DNA from: Endothia cerciana
Lineage: Eukaryota; Ascomycota; Sordariomycetes; Diaporthales; Cryphonectriaceae
Length of the DNA stretch: 64,000 nucleotides
Reading direction: 5' to 3'
Assembly (NCBI GenBank): GCA_026119935.1
Contig: JALRMH010000011.1
Span: forward strand, 372,001-436,000
Shown here one piece after another: positions 35,209-45,717 of the stretch. Position 1 is the first letter of the stretch; each line of letters starts with the position of its first letter. The position numbers and the translations under genes are program-made. The notes under the pieces were generated by a model, which worked only from the letters and a program-made list of their open reading frames with translations, searched no databases and was not told where the DNA came from.

Positions 35209-35658
35209 TGGCACTTTCAAGGCACCATCGCGTCCAGAACTTACAAACAAGATAATGCAATTTAGCATCTGATAAACTGATTCTGTAGACTCTTGATAGT
35301 GATAGTAGGCTGAAGGAAAGAAGAAAAGAGAGAAAAGAAGAAAAGAAGAAAAGAACAAGCTGACGGGCTTAGTTCGATCTTGAGACCCTTCTTAACCCCT
35401 CCAGAGGCACCTCTAAATGTGCTTGCCGTGAAAGTGCAGAATACCATTACCCACCCGTATGCACAAATTCACACCATCCATCTTCTCTCGCTCTAACAAG
35501 CTTGATTTAACCATCAGGGCCCTTTCACCCATACAAAACATATCTTCCAACTATAGATCAAGAGCATCACCGACAGCGAAGGCATCTGCCGAGCAATTCA
35601 GGTCTGCGATGGTCAGTCTCAACTACACGATGGTCTCGCCGTCGACAGGATCGACTGC
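35209..35658. other. Intergenic, no gene seen
   Basis: This is 450 bp of A+T-richer DNA with an A/G-rich stretch at about 35310-35360, between converging genes. Confidence 0.5.
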
Positions 35659-35937
35659 TTACCCATCCCAGTTGGCGCCGTGATTCCGGACAGTGAGGAT
35701 GAGGGAACGATGCCCGAGCAGGACCACGACGCTCATAACCTGATTGCATTTAAACTGGGTAGTTGTCATCGTTCCGAGTTCGTTGAAAGTGACTTCGATC
35801 ATGTTGACTTTGGCAGGTGGACCGTCATTCAAGCACAGAACGGGTAGGCCGTCGTGTCCGATGAGGAAGTCTCCAGCCTTGATCTCGGCGACCTTTTTTG
35901 GTCCAGATGAGGTTCTGACGACGGTGTTAACCTCCAT
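35659..35937 (-). CDS. Small stand-alone Hint/intein-like ORF
   Basis: An open frame of 92 aa begins at ATG 35937. Residues 4-36 (NTVVRTSSGPKKVAEIKAGD, then FLIGHDGLPV) have the pattern of block A of Hint domains, as in inteins, hedgehog and fungal Vint: T-x-V, a turn Gly, then an E-x-K-x-GD strand. A block-B-like strand follows (TTTQFKCNQVMSV), but the usual His is Gln. The nucleophilic Cys normally preceding T-x-V is absent. The stop overlaps a plausible splice donor (GG|GTAAGC), so a short second exon is possible. It may be a decayed remnant of a larger VWA/Hint-type protein or a small gene. I see no host protein in frame around it. Hint identity is by eye only. Confidence 0.45.
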   Translation of the reverse strand: MEVNTVVRTSSGPKKVAEIKAGDFLIGHDGLPVLCLNDGPPAKVNMIEVTFNELGTMTTTQFKCNQVMSVVVLLGHRSLILTVRNHGANWDG

Positions 35938-36951
35938 GATTGGGTAGGAATATAATGCGGGATTGAAGGTGATTGTGTTGGGGGATATTGGTACAATGGT
36001 TAGGAATTCTAAATAATAGCTCGGCGCTATGTTTTAGTGCCCATCAGTATGTACTTAGATTGGGCGATCTATTAGATATATACTTCCAATTATATAAGCC
36101 TACTACTTAAAAATTAGTACTTTGTTAACTCTCTTCCTACTACGATCACATCCGCACATCGCCATGGCATCGACTCCATCAACTTCCACAGAAACAACTC
36201 CGGTATAGCCTCCTATGCCTCCAGAATAGCTGCTCGAAGCTATAGACCTTTCAGCCTACCCATTGGGTCCTTTCTACTCTTGAACGAAAATACTCTAATT
36301 ATTATTCCTTTCCTCCTTTTTTCCCCCCTCTTTGCTTTTGTTTCCTTCTTTCCTTCTTCCCCCCCTCCCCTCCCCCCAAAAAAACCAAAATAGAGAAGAT
36401 CGGGAGGGGTTTTGAGGACATGGAACGCTGATGGATTTGTATTAATTAGATTTCTGTAGCGTTGCAAAGCCCTCTCATGCTGGGTCGCGGAGAGCTCGCG
36501 GCAGAAAGTCCCTTTTCGTATAAATTGTTTAGCGAGTGCCAAGTCACAGATTTTAGAACGGACTGAGCAGAGGCTGCGGGTTCCTCGCTGAGAGATTACA
36601 GCGAGGGGTTTTCGTCCAGCCAGAGGCAAGGCTCTTCCCCTCGCGCATTCGCGGAGTCCGCTACTTTTCGAGTACCTGGAAACCATCTGTAATGACTCAC
36701 ATCTCCAGTCGGTTCTCAAGTGACCGCGTAGCAGTATACAGAGGAGAAAGTTGGTGCCCAAGCCGTCTCGCATTCTATTATATGATGTGTAGCCATCGCA
36801 AAAAGAGAGGGTATATAAATCCAAAGAAATCAATCTACTGCACAGAGATAGTCCAACATGCAGTGCTGAGCCTACGCGCATGGCCAGGCGACCACGATCA
36901 TACCAACACAAAATGTAACCCGTTTCAGACAATCCCGTGGCCATCCTTCGC
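35938..36951. other. A+T-rich spacer with probable retroelement relic
   Basis: This is 1.0 kb. An A+T-rich leader-like stretch (about 35990-36150) is followed by a short ATG frame with in-frame TAG triplets (see the mobile-element entry). Then comes a pyrimidine/C-rich stretch at about 36300-36380 and a more balanced block at about 36420-36720. A 234-codon frame on the - strand (36240-36944) crosses the low-complexity part and I do not accept it as a gene. Confidence 0.45.
36163..36290 (+). mobile_element. Possible decayed LTR-retroelement gag start
   Basis: From ATG 36163 the frame reads MASTPSTSTETTPV, then TAG, PPMPPE, TAG, LLEAIDLSAYPLGPFYS, then TGA. Ser/Thr/Pro followed by an LLEAI-type helix looks like the beginning of a fungal retrotransposon gag. 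Both TAGs sit where CAG would be a natural Gln codon, the direction of change expected from repeat-induced point mutation (C to T). The upstream 170 bp is A+T-rich as in a mutated LTR or leader. Only a fragment is present, and the assignment is tentative. Confidence 0.35.
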
Positions 36952-38972
36952 TCAGGACTCAGGGGTGTGGACCCGATCCTTCTCCATCACGCCGCCCTCC
37001 ACGCTAGAAGTCAGGTCGTGGTGGTGCGTCGTGTAGTTGTCGTCCCCGGAGAGCTCCTCGAGCGTCTTTCTCTTGGTCTCCTTGATGAGCAGAGTCGAGA
37101 AGCACCCGAACAGCATGAAGAGGGAGTAGATCTCCAGTACGTGGTTGAGCCACGGGCTGGCGTTCGAGGATGTCGCGCCGCGGGTGCGGAGGGGGGCGAT
37201 GGCGCCTTGGCCTAAGGGAACAGACGAATTAGCACAAAGGGGTTTCGGTAAGATGGTAGGGAAGGGAGGCGGTTGGGATAGGGATAGGTCATACCGATGA
37301 TGGAGCCGATCTTGCCAGACGCAGCAGAGATACCGTGCGAGGTGGAGCGGTACCGAGTCGGGAAACACTCGCCGGGCACGATGAACGTCGTCGAGTTCGG
37401 GCCGAAGTTGAAGAAGAACTGCGCCAGAACGTAGACGGCCAGCAGGCCCTTCTCGCCCAGGCGATCGTAACCAAAGCCCATGACGATGAAGAGGACTGTC
37501 AGGATAGCGAAGCCGGCAAACTGGATAGGTTTGCGGCCTACGCTGTCTACTGTCGCAACGGTAAACCAGTATCCAGGCACGGCACCTGCGAGAACGATGA
37601 TCAGGTTGCCGATGGCGGTGTTGTAGAGATACTCATACGTTGTCTTAGCGCCAGACGTAGAGTAGCCGATAGCCTGAAGGATAGTAGCGTTGTTAAGCGA
37701 GAGACCGTAGTACGCAACATCAAGGAAGAACCAAGAGAGCGCGGTACCGGCAAGCAGCATGCCATTCTTGGGCTTGGCGTAGTGGCGCATAAAGTCGCCG
37801 AAGCTCGCCTTCGGCACGTGCATGGTCTCGTTGGCGTTCTTGGCCGCCGCGACGCGCGCGACCTCGTCGACATCTGCCTCGCCGCGCTTCCCGCTGACGT
37901 AGTACTTGGCATCCTGGTCAGCCTTCTCGACGTCCCTTGCGACGTCGAAGGTGTATCGGGGCGTTTCGGGGATGGTCAGGCGGAAATAGAGGGCGATGCA
38001 ACCCGGGACTGCGCCGAAGCCGATGAGTGTCCTATCCAAAGTTAGTATTGAGCACTTGTATCTTGATTGAAAATTAGAACGGATTTCCATACCGCCACAT
38101 CTTATCAACTGCGATGGCGCAGACACCTTCGCAGTTGGCCGGCTTAGTCGAGGTCTCGAGGGAGTCCTTGAAGCCCAACGTCACGAAAAGCATGATGAAG
38201 GCGGCACAGAGCTGGCCAATGCCCTGCATGGCAAAGACTGAACCCATCATGGCGCCTCGCCATTTTGTGGTGGCGAACTCGGAGGTGATGATGGAGGATA
38301 GAGGGTAGTCGCCGCCAATGCCGATACCCATCACCACACGCCAGAAGATGATGACGCCGATGATGTTGACTGATGGAGAGCCGCTGGAGAGGGCGTGGGC
38401 GAGTGTCGCGAAGATAATGATCATGAGCTCCAGCCCATACATCCGCTTACGACCGACCTGAAGGGGTAATGGTCAGCCATATCCCGCTCGTGCCACAGTC
38501 ACTTCCAGACGTCGACCATACCGGTCCGCGGGGAGGAACGTACAATATCAGCGAGAGCACCGAAGCCGAACTGACCGACGACAGTACCGGCGCTGGTGGC
38601 CAGCTTGATAGCCGTGTCGCTGTTGGTGGGCATCTTACCCACGCCGGGGTAGTAGACGATGCCGAGCATAGTCGTAAGGAGGGACACGGCGAAGATATCG
38701 TAAGAATCTGTGAAGAAACCGACGCCGGCGACCAAGATGGCCCTCACGTGGTACCAGCCAAAGGGAGCCTTGTCGATCTCGGCGAGGGCAAGACGACGCC
38801 GCTCATTTGGGTCTTGAACGTGGACCTACGCATTGGTTAGTGTGGGCAAGGTTCAGCAAGTAGACATATCGGAGCCGGAACATACGAAGTCATTGTGGAA
38901 ATTATAAAAGGCCGCGTTGCCGCCACTTGTCTTGGAGGCAGCAGGGCCGGATGACCCCTGGGGAGCGGACAT
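36952..38972 (-). CDS. PHO84: PHO84-type high-affinity phosphate:H+ symporter (MFS)
   Basis: Five exons: 38972-38886, 38825-38544, 38457-38093, 38031-37295 and 37211-36952, giving 576 aa with all phases agreeing. It has twelve-TM MFS architecture. Diagnostic segments are FTDSYDIFAVSLLTTMLG (TM1), GALADIVGRKRMYG (TM2-3 loop signature), GIGIGGDYPLSSIITSEFA (TM4, the phosphate-symporter hallmark), FFLDVAYYGLSLNNATIL (TM7), DSVGRKPIQFAGF and NFGPNSTTFIVPGECFPTRYRSTSHG. The tail is acidic and His-rich. The family imports inorganic phosphate with protons at the plasma membrane and is induced on phosphate starvation. A CACGTT site, a possible bHLH (Pho4/NUC-1-type) core, lies about 155 bp upstream of the start. 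Confidence 0.94.
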
Positions 38973-41601
38973 TGTGGTGGTTGAAACTATAGTCCCGCGG
39001 GAACGTATAGGTTGGTTGGGTTTGATTGAGCAGCGAGAGACGTCCAAGAGACGAGGAGCCACTGAGGTGACCTCGGGAAATCAAGGAGAAGGCAGTCTTT
39101 AAGGAAAGAAGGAAGACGGCGGAAACGTGCTTGCCGTACCTCGCAGAGGATAGGCCTCGTAATTTAATGTTTGTGATAGCAACCCACGGGGATGGGTACG
39201 TAGCCTGGTAGCCCGTGTGGGAAGAGTCAAGGCCTTCCATCCCGTACACACACCCTGCATCTGCGTCAGATACGAGGGTGACCCTCCTAAACGATCACAT
39301 ATTGGCCCACTTGGGGAAATCTGCCTACTATGTACATTGCTGCACCATCTCGTAGGCTTTTAGTGCAGGGCCCGCATGGTGGCTCAACAAATCTTAGGCT
39401 CAAGGGACCCACTCGGTTCGAGACACACCGGGCGCGGATGTTCCTCGAGCAGGTTGCTCTTGGAAGCCATGGACGAAGACTATAGGTTCTAGCCTCACTT
39501 CTCAATGTGGCAATCGTTACTGAACACGCTGATCGGGAAGTCATCGCGGGTAGATTGAGGCTTTGCTACGCCGTCAGACCCACCTGGAAGGCTAACGGGA
39601 GTCATGCCGCCCTAGTCCTCGGTCACGCCTCGGGACGTCCAGGACAACATGAGGGCGCCGTCTCAAGCGTAGCGGATGTTGGCGGAGCTCTCAAAGCTTA
39701 TGTCGGTGGTTGAAAGGGGCAAAGCCAAGTCTGAAGCCAACCCCTACCCGTCAGCCGGTATCAAGGACCCCATGTCGGCCGCTCGATATGATAGGCTTCC
39801 TCGGTGTGTGTGAGATGAGTGCGGTCAGCCCTGCGAGTGGTAAATGGGCCGCCGCCCGAGGTAGCATGCATCAGGCAAGCCCCGTCCAGACAAATGAGCT
39901 CAGCTCCCATTTGTCGACCCATAGCTTCTGAATTGCGTCGATGTCACATATGTAGGGACGTTGCCGTGTTACAGATATGTGAAGGGATCCAGCGGTTGGA
40001 CCAATAGATGAACCAGGAGGCATGCAACCGTCAGCGCAGGTTGCGCAACGCCGAAGTACGTAATATGAGATGCCATGGAGTTCTCTTGAGAGCACGATAC
40101 CGTCAGGTTTGTAGAGAATCGTGGAAGGGTGCCCCCAAAGCGTCGCCAGTGCCCATAGTGTGCAGAGTTTTGGGGATTAGGCTAGTCAAACGGCTTCCAA
40201 TCATCTATCCCATGTGCCTCCCAACGAGAGACATTAGTCGGTCAGTCGGTCGTTCGAGGGACCCCAAGGGCCGCGTTGGCCACGAAAATTCTGATCCTGC
40301 CCATCAGCCACTGCCCCGTAGAGCGGGAGGGAGTAGGACCAGGGAGTTTGCCAAGAGTGTTGATGCGCCAAGGCGGCCTTCTCCTTATCATATCGTTCAA
40401 TGGCGACGTCGTTGTCGAAAAACGTCGAACCAGGCGAGGCTCGAAGAGGGAGCGGGCCGAAAAACCCATGCAAGCCTCGCCCGCCAAGGCTGACGGGTCC
40501 CCCACCTCTTCCCCACGAATTGACAGGTCTTGCGGGACCACGTTGTCCAACCGAGTGCGGTCATTGGTTCGAAATCTGGAGCTGTTGAGGCTCTCATACT
40601 AGTAGTAGGACTAACGGACAACATGCCTTCAGCTTCTGCATCGGCTGCTAGAAATGGCACCATCCTGTTTTGTGACCCTGGACGCGACGGGGTCTTGATA
40701 TCCTGACACACATGTCGATGTACCGTCCTTTGTTCCACCTGCCCACGTGCTGCTATTAACACCCAATGAAGCGACCGGAAATCCTGTATTAGCCTAGACC
40801 AAAAGAACTTGGAATAGTGGCGCAATAGAAGCATCGACGAGCAGCCGAACAAAACTTGACGTTGACAACAAGGGTAAACGATGTAGACAGGCTCAGTACG
40901 AGGGCCGTACGAAGAGCTCCATACTGGCAGCGCCATTCCGGAGAGACGGGTGACCACCTACAGTCCTGAGATAGGCATCATGCAAGCTGCACAGTGCACG
41001 CGATAGCCGCAGGTTTTCCATGTGCCCGCACTGACGCTGGATCGTATACGGCCCAGGGGGGAATAGAGCAGTCAACATTGGCATGGTTGGAGCCATCCAA
41101 TCTGTCACCAGCGGCTCTCTGGCTAACCGCAGCGAAGCAGAGTCCCACATTCCCCTGTCTGACCCAAGCTGCCGGATCCGACTAAGCCCTAAACCAGCCA
41201 GACCTGCTGAGGCGCCGCAGATGGTACCTCCACGGCGGCGATCAGTGATCGTTGACCCTTTGACGTTCATGCCGTTCCCTAAATTCAATTCTGACATCGC
41301 CCGCCGATCTCTCAGATGTCTGCGATGTAATTGAGCCTCCAAGGAAGGCAATATAACTGTCACGAGATCATCACCTTCTGCCTTGCGTAGTGTGCAGTGC
41401 CTGACATCAGCTGGGGTGGGTGTCACGGCCAAAGGGGCGCCTCCACACCTGCCCTATCCTTCGTGGTGTGGTTGCTAAGAAAAAGGCTTGGCTTCCAGAA
41501 GCAGGATTTTGTAGTTGACGCGGCGTCGGGGCATCCGTGAGCCCATTGTGGTAGTCCCCAGCGTGGTCTGGTCAAGGCGGCCGCTGGGAGGTTTGATAGT
41601 G
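38973..41601. other. Intergenic 2.6 kb, no gene seen
   Basis: This lies between the start of PHO84 and the end of HGH1. The PHO84 promoter must lie at its left end. Frames of up to about 186 codons on the - strand overlap one another and lack family features. Nothing repetitive stands out by eye. Confidence 0.5.
39124..39129 (-). promoter_or_regulatory. CACGTT E-box-like site upstream of PHO84
   Basis: CACGTT on the - strand, about 155 bp before the start codon. CACGTK is the core bound by Pho4-type bHLH regulators of phosphate genes. One six-base match can occur by chance, so this is a candidate only. Confidence 0.35.
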
Positions 41602-42870
41602 TCAGACCTCGACCACCTTATCGTCATCGTCCACCTCCTCCTCTTCCTCATCCAATTCCTGCACCCGTGGCCCATTCTCTTCCTCGACCTCATCATCCAG
41701 CATCAGCACCTGCACCAGTCGCTCGCAAGCCACTCGGACGCCCTCGTCTTTGACACGGAGATGTGTCTCTCGAATAACAGGATACACCTTGATCTCTCGC
41801 ATGTGATCGCGGCCTTTTCTAGTCGTCGTGAAGATCATTAACGTCTCCACATGCGTTTGGATGATTGTTGGATCGGTTTCCCGTTCCTTGTCTGGTGGCA
41901 ACAGCTGTAGTTCTGGCAGCATCGACATCATATCTTTAGGATCGTAGTCTTCGCTTCCCATGATTGGCAATAGTATGTATGGGAGGATGTGTATCTCGTC
42001 TTCAGAGAGAAAGGAAGGATGTGACGGAACATCGAAGGCGACATTTTTGATGGCACTCGCCACTCCTTTCCGTCGAATATCGGATTCGTGCTCTGTGAAG
42101 ACCTTCAACTTTGTCAAAGGGATCACACCGTCGTACTCTTGCCTCGTAACGAAGTACCGCCTGACTTCGTCGTGCTTGGCCAGGTCGGCAAAAAGATAGG
42201 CCAGATAGTCGTAGTCCGCATCCTTGTTGTATGATCCACCCGCGCCCTTGACAAAGAGGTCGACGAGCTGGTTCATCACGACATCATTCGATCCGAGCGG
42301 CTCTGGTGCCTTCTGCTTCCGATCCAAGATGTCCTTGAGCCCATCCCATTTTGCCAAGTTTGCTAGCAGCATGGAAAAGAGATTTCCATTAAATTCAGAG
42401 GGGTTCTGCAAACATAATCTCGCATTAGTCGAGCTGCTCGGCCTTCAGCCGTCGTCCGTCATTTTTCCGGCGGTCTTGCGTATGGGTATACATAGTGATT
42501 TTTAAAAAGGGCGTACCATTATGCGAAGAAAGATCACATCAAGGAACTTGCCATCGGAGGCCAAAGTTTTGAGAATTTCAGCATCTGCAGCCAGATTCAC
42601 AAGTATGGTCAGGGCATGATGGGCGATTTTCTGGCCTCGTCAGCGTTTGGACTCTGAAAGCCGTCAGAGTGCAGCACGTACTGGTCTATCCTGTACCAGA
42701 ACTTTGAGATTCCGGATCGGTAACAACTCATTGATCTTGAAAATTGAAGGTTGTGATGCTGAATATGGGACCAGGTTCTCAATAGCAACTGCTCGGATTC
42801 GGGGGTCCGGGCTGGCGATGAAGCCCACGAGCTGGTTTTTTTGGTCAGGCACTCTGGTTAATCTCGACAT
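41602..42870 (-). CDS. HGH1: Hgh1, eEF2-folding co-chaperone (armadillo-type repeat)
   Basis: Exons 42870-42682, 42630-42517 and 42405-41602 give 368 aa with all phases 0. The short second exon codes KIAHHALTILVNLAADAEIL, which completes the first helical repeats. Diagnostic parts are NLVPYSA near the start, GGSYNKDADYDYLAYLFADLA, PSHPSFLSEDEIHILPYILLPIMG and the C-terminal VRVACERLVQVLMLDDE. The last 25 residues are almost all acidic. Hgh1 binds newly made elongation factor 2 and passes it to TRiC and Cns1 in the cytosol. Its promoter is shared with bystin, another translation-apparatus gene. Confidence 0.92.
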
Positions 42871-43285
42871 CTTGTGCAATTACACGAACCTCTTCAAGTT
42901 CTGTAGGCATTATGCAGATTTGAGCAGGAGGGAAAGAGAACAACAGAGGACAAGCCGAGACTGATGTGTGGAAAGTCCTAATGAGGAAGACCCTGAGCTG
43001 CTGTGTAAGTTTTGATGGCTTTCTGGGTTCAGCATGTGATTGGTGGGGTACTTTCCCGGGCGACCCTCCAATTGTGAAATCAAAATTTCATACTGCGGCG
43101 GGGCTTATCGATAAGCTGAGAACCAGATTATTTCCAACGGCAGAACTCTAGTCGGTCAGCAGAAAAGTCGTGGAAATTGGGACGAAACCGCCCAACTGCC
43201 AACATTATCACCAACGATTTTCCGACTGCATTTCTGTAACTCACATCACTTAGATCATTGCAGAGCGCGCACGTTCACAGAAACC
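42871..43285. promoter_or_regulatory. Divergent promoter, HGH1 / ENP1, with palindrome
   Basis: These 415 bp lie between opposed starts. A perfect 14-bp palindrome GCTTATCGATAAGC at 43103-43116 contains two overlapping inverted GATA cores. Just before it lies ATCAAAATTTCA (about 43079-43090), which resembles the rRNA-processing-gene element (AAAATTTT-like). Both genes serve ribosome production or translation, so shared control is plausible but inferred. Confidence 0.55.
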
Positions 43286-44886
43286 ATGCCGAAAGCCACC
43301 CTTTCGACGTCACGAGACGGTCGCCGCCACAACCCTCTTGAGTCTGACATCCTAGGTGGCAGCGGCATCCTGCGATCAGGCAAGCCGGGGAAGAAATCCA
43401 AGTCAAAAACCGAGAAAGATGAGGAACACTACGTCAACTCGAAGCAGTCAGCAGCCATCTTGCAGCTCGGTCGTGAACTCGCCGACGAGGACGACGAGGG
43501 CAAGGCCGTCGCAGAACCACAGAAGAGCGCATTCAACATTGACTCGAGGTTTGCGCCAGGCGAGCAAGAGCAGGGTGGCGATGCGGATGATGACGACGAG
43601 GCATGGGGTGACGAAGAGGAGGAGATCGAACTCGACGAGGCCGACATAGCACCCGAAGATCTGGCGACATTCAACAAGTTTTGGTCCGCCGACGAGGAGG
43701 AGGACCCATTATTGAAGCATGGCTTTTGGGACAGGAAACCTGACGCCGCCGAAGAGCAGCAGCAAGGAGGCACCAACTTGGCCGATCTTATCATGGAGAG
43801 AATCCAGGCGTTCGAATCGAGTGGAGGGCAGCGGCAAGAAATGGGCGGCATGGATGACTTCCCCCAAGAAGATTTGCCTCCGAAGGTCATCGAGGTCTAT
43901 GCAAAGTGCGTCACCTTCACTGCTCTCATTTTATCTCAGAATGGACACGTGCTGACAGTTCTCACAGGTGTGGCATGATCCTGAGTAGATGGAAGAGCGG
44001 GCCCCTACCGAAACCCATCAAGATCCTGCCGACAGTACCTGACTGGGAGAGAATCATCGAAATCGCACAGCCTGACAACTGGACACCCAATGCCATTTTC
44101 GGCGTAACGAGAATCTTCACATCCTCGAAACCCGCGCTGGTCCAGCGATGGCTCGAGATGGTCGTGCTGCCTCGGGTCCGCGACGACATCTACGAAAACA
44201 AGAAACTTAACGTGCATCTCTATAACTCCCTCAAGAAGAGTCTTTATAAACCATCGGCTTTCTTTAAGGGGTTCTTGTTCGCACTGATAGAGTCCGGCAC
44301 CTGTACACTACGTGAGGCCCACATTGTGTCCTCCGTCATGGCGCGCGTGTCGATACCTGTCTTGCACTCTGCAGCCGGGCTGAAGGGTCTATGCGACCTG
44401 GCTGCCCAGCAGGCCTCAAATGGCGAGTCGGCAGCTAGCACGAACGTGTTCATCAAGACGCTACTCGACAAGGGCTTAGCGCTGCCATACCAAGTCATCG
44501 ATGCCTTGGTGTTCTTCTTCCTACGTTTCCGGTCGGTCGATCCTGCCGCCGTCAAGGAGGCTGAGGCCATGGACAGGCCCTCATGGGACAAGATCGGACG
44601 ACAGCTGCCGGTACTGTGGCACCAGTGTCTTCTAAGCTTTGCGCAGAGGTATCGAAACGACATCAACGAGGACCAGCGAGAGGTAGGTCATCTTGATAAG
44701 TGCACCCATGCTGATCTGGCACATGCTAACCTTCTCAAGGCTTTGTTAGACTTGTTGCTCACACACGGTCACTCAGCCATCGGACCTGAAATAAGGAGGG
44801 AACTAATCGCAGGTCGTGGCAGAGGTGTGCCTATTGAGCCACAGGGTCAAGCATTCGATGGCGACGATACAATGCAGGTGGATTGA
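43286..44886 (+). CDS. ENP1: Bystin (Enp1), 40S ribosome assembly factor
   Basis: Exons 43286-43905, 43968-44682 and 44740-44886 give 493 aa with phases agreeing. The N-terminus is basic and carries the family's start region (MPKATLSTSRDGRRHNPLESDIL). A long acidic middle includes DDDDEAWGDEEEEIELDE. The bystin domain runs from PPKVIEVYAKCGMILSRWKSG through RIFTSSKPALVQRWLEMVVLPRVRDDI, YNSLKKSLYKPSAFFKGFLF and LPVLWHQCLLSFAQRYRNDI to the end. Enp1 binds pre-40S particles and U3-containing precursors in the nucleolus and is needed for 18S rRNA maturation and small-subunit export. Its length matches the family. Confidence 0.95.
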
Positions 44887-45717
44887 GCTCAATACGAGTG
44901 GAATGATGCTCCTCAAGAGATACCCGCATCGACTACATCATTGCCAGGCCGTGAAGGGGTCGGGAGAAAGGGCGTCCCGGTATCTATAAGGGCATGAGAA
45001 CGGCCTTAGAGAAGAATCTGCTGTCTGCCACAATTTTGAAACTGTCCTTCCTCTTTGGCAAGGCGCGGGATTTCAGTGTGATGCACTACCAAGAAAACCG
45101 CTCTCTGCTCCTCGCCTGGCACTAGAGACATGTTATCTGATCAATGTCCGCCAAGAGGGTGTGACCGAGGCCACATACGAGCAGGAGACATCTTGAAAAA
45201 CCAAGCCAAATAATAATGAGGCCTCAACATGGTGGGATCTGGAAGAGAGCAAGGCGAAGCAACCTTCACGGTAGATGCTCACTGTCGCATATTGGCCCAA
45301 GGTAGTGAAGCAGCTGAAAAATAGCTACAGTTACTCCCCCTAGGTCCAAAAATAAAGAAAAACCCGGTCAATATGTTCGCATATTGGTAGCTATTAATTT
45401 TCTTTGTTGTTCTAATTTTGGAACTATTCACTTTTATCCCTTCTTTTCTATTCAGTAACAAAGTTGGTGGGGGGGGGGGGTGTGTCTTCTTAGGATACTT
45501 TCTGCGCCACAGTGGGCGTGGCTAAACTCGTTAAAATCTCGCGCGAGGTTCCCCGACGCGCCTTGCCAGCTGAGACGCGTCGACCTCCCGACTTCCCAAC
45601 CTCGCGTCATGCCGCGACGTCATACCTAGATCTACCCTTTGCTGTCACATATTCCATTCCATTCATCAGTGCTCTAGTTCCGTCTCACTCTACCAACGCA
45701 AATTATCGCCTCGAGCA
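44887..45717. other. Intergenic with ORC4 promoter
   Basis: This is 830 bp holding the 3' end of ENP1 and the promoter of ORC4. It contains an A+T-rich stretch at about 45340-45430, a G12 run at 45469-45480, and an MCB-type site listed separately. Confidence 0.5.
45575..45580 (+). promoter_or_regulatory. ACGCGT (MCB/MBF-type) site upstream of ORC4
   Basis: A perfect ACGCGT 138-143 bp before the ORC4 start. A related ACGCGC lies about 20 bp further upstream. MBF binds ACGCGT at G1/S genes in yeasts, including replication genes. Binding here is inferred from the match and the gene's role. Confidence 0.5.

Noticed and set aside
36240..36944. 234-codon - frame beside PHO84
   Set aside because: It reads through poly-pyrimidine sequence at one end (Gly/Lys-rich) and has no conserved domain. 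The central part is noted as a possible repeat only.
33665..36951. Monooxygenase, Hint-like ORF and phosphate transporter as a biosynthetic cluster
   Set aside because: No synthase, transferase or cluster regulator is nearby, and the transporter is a housekeeping phosphate symporter.
40540..40590. GGTTCGAAATC resembling a tRNA B box
   Set aside because: No matching A box, acceptor stem or cloverleaf could be drawn around it.
40397..41432. 186- and 179-codon - frames
   Set aside because: They overlap, with no domain, signal or conserved motif.
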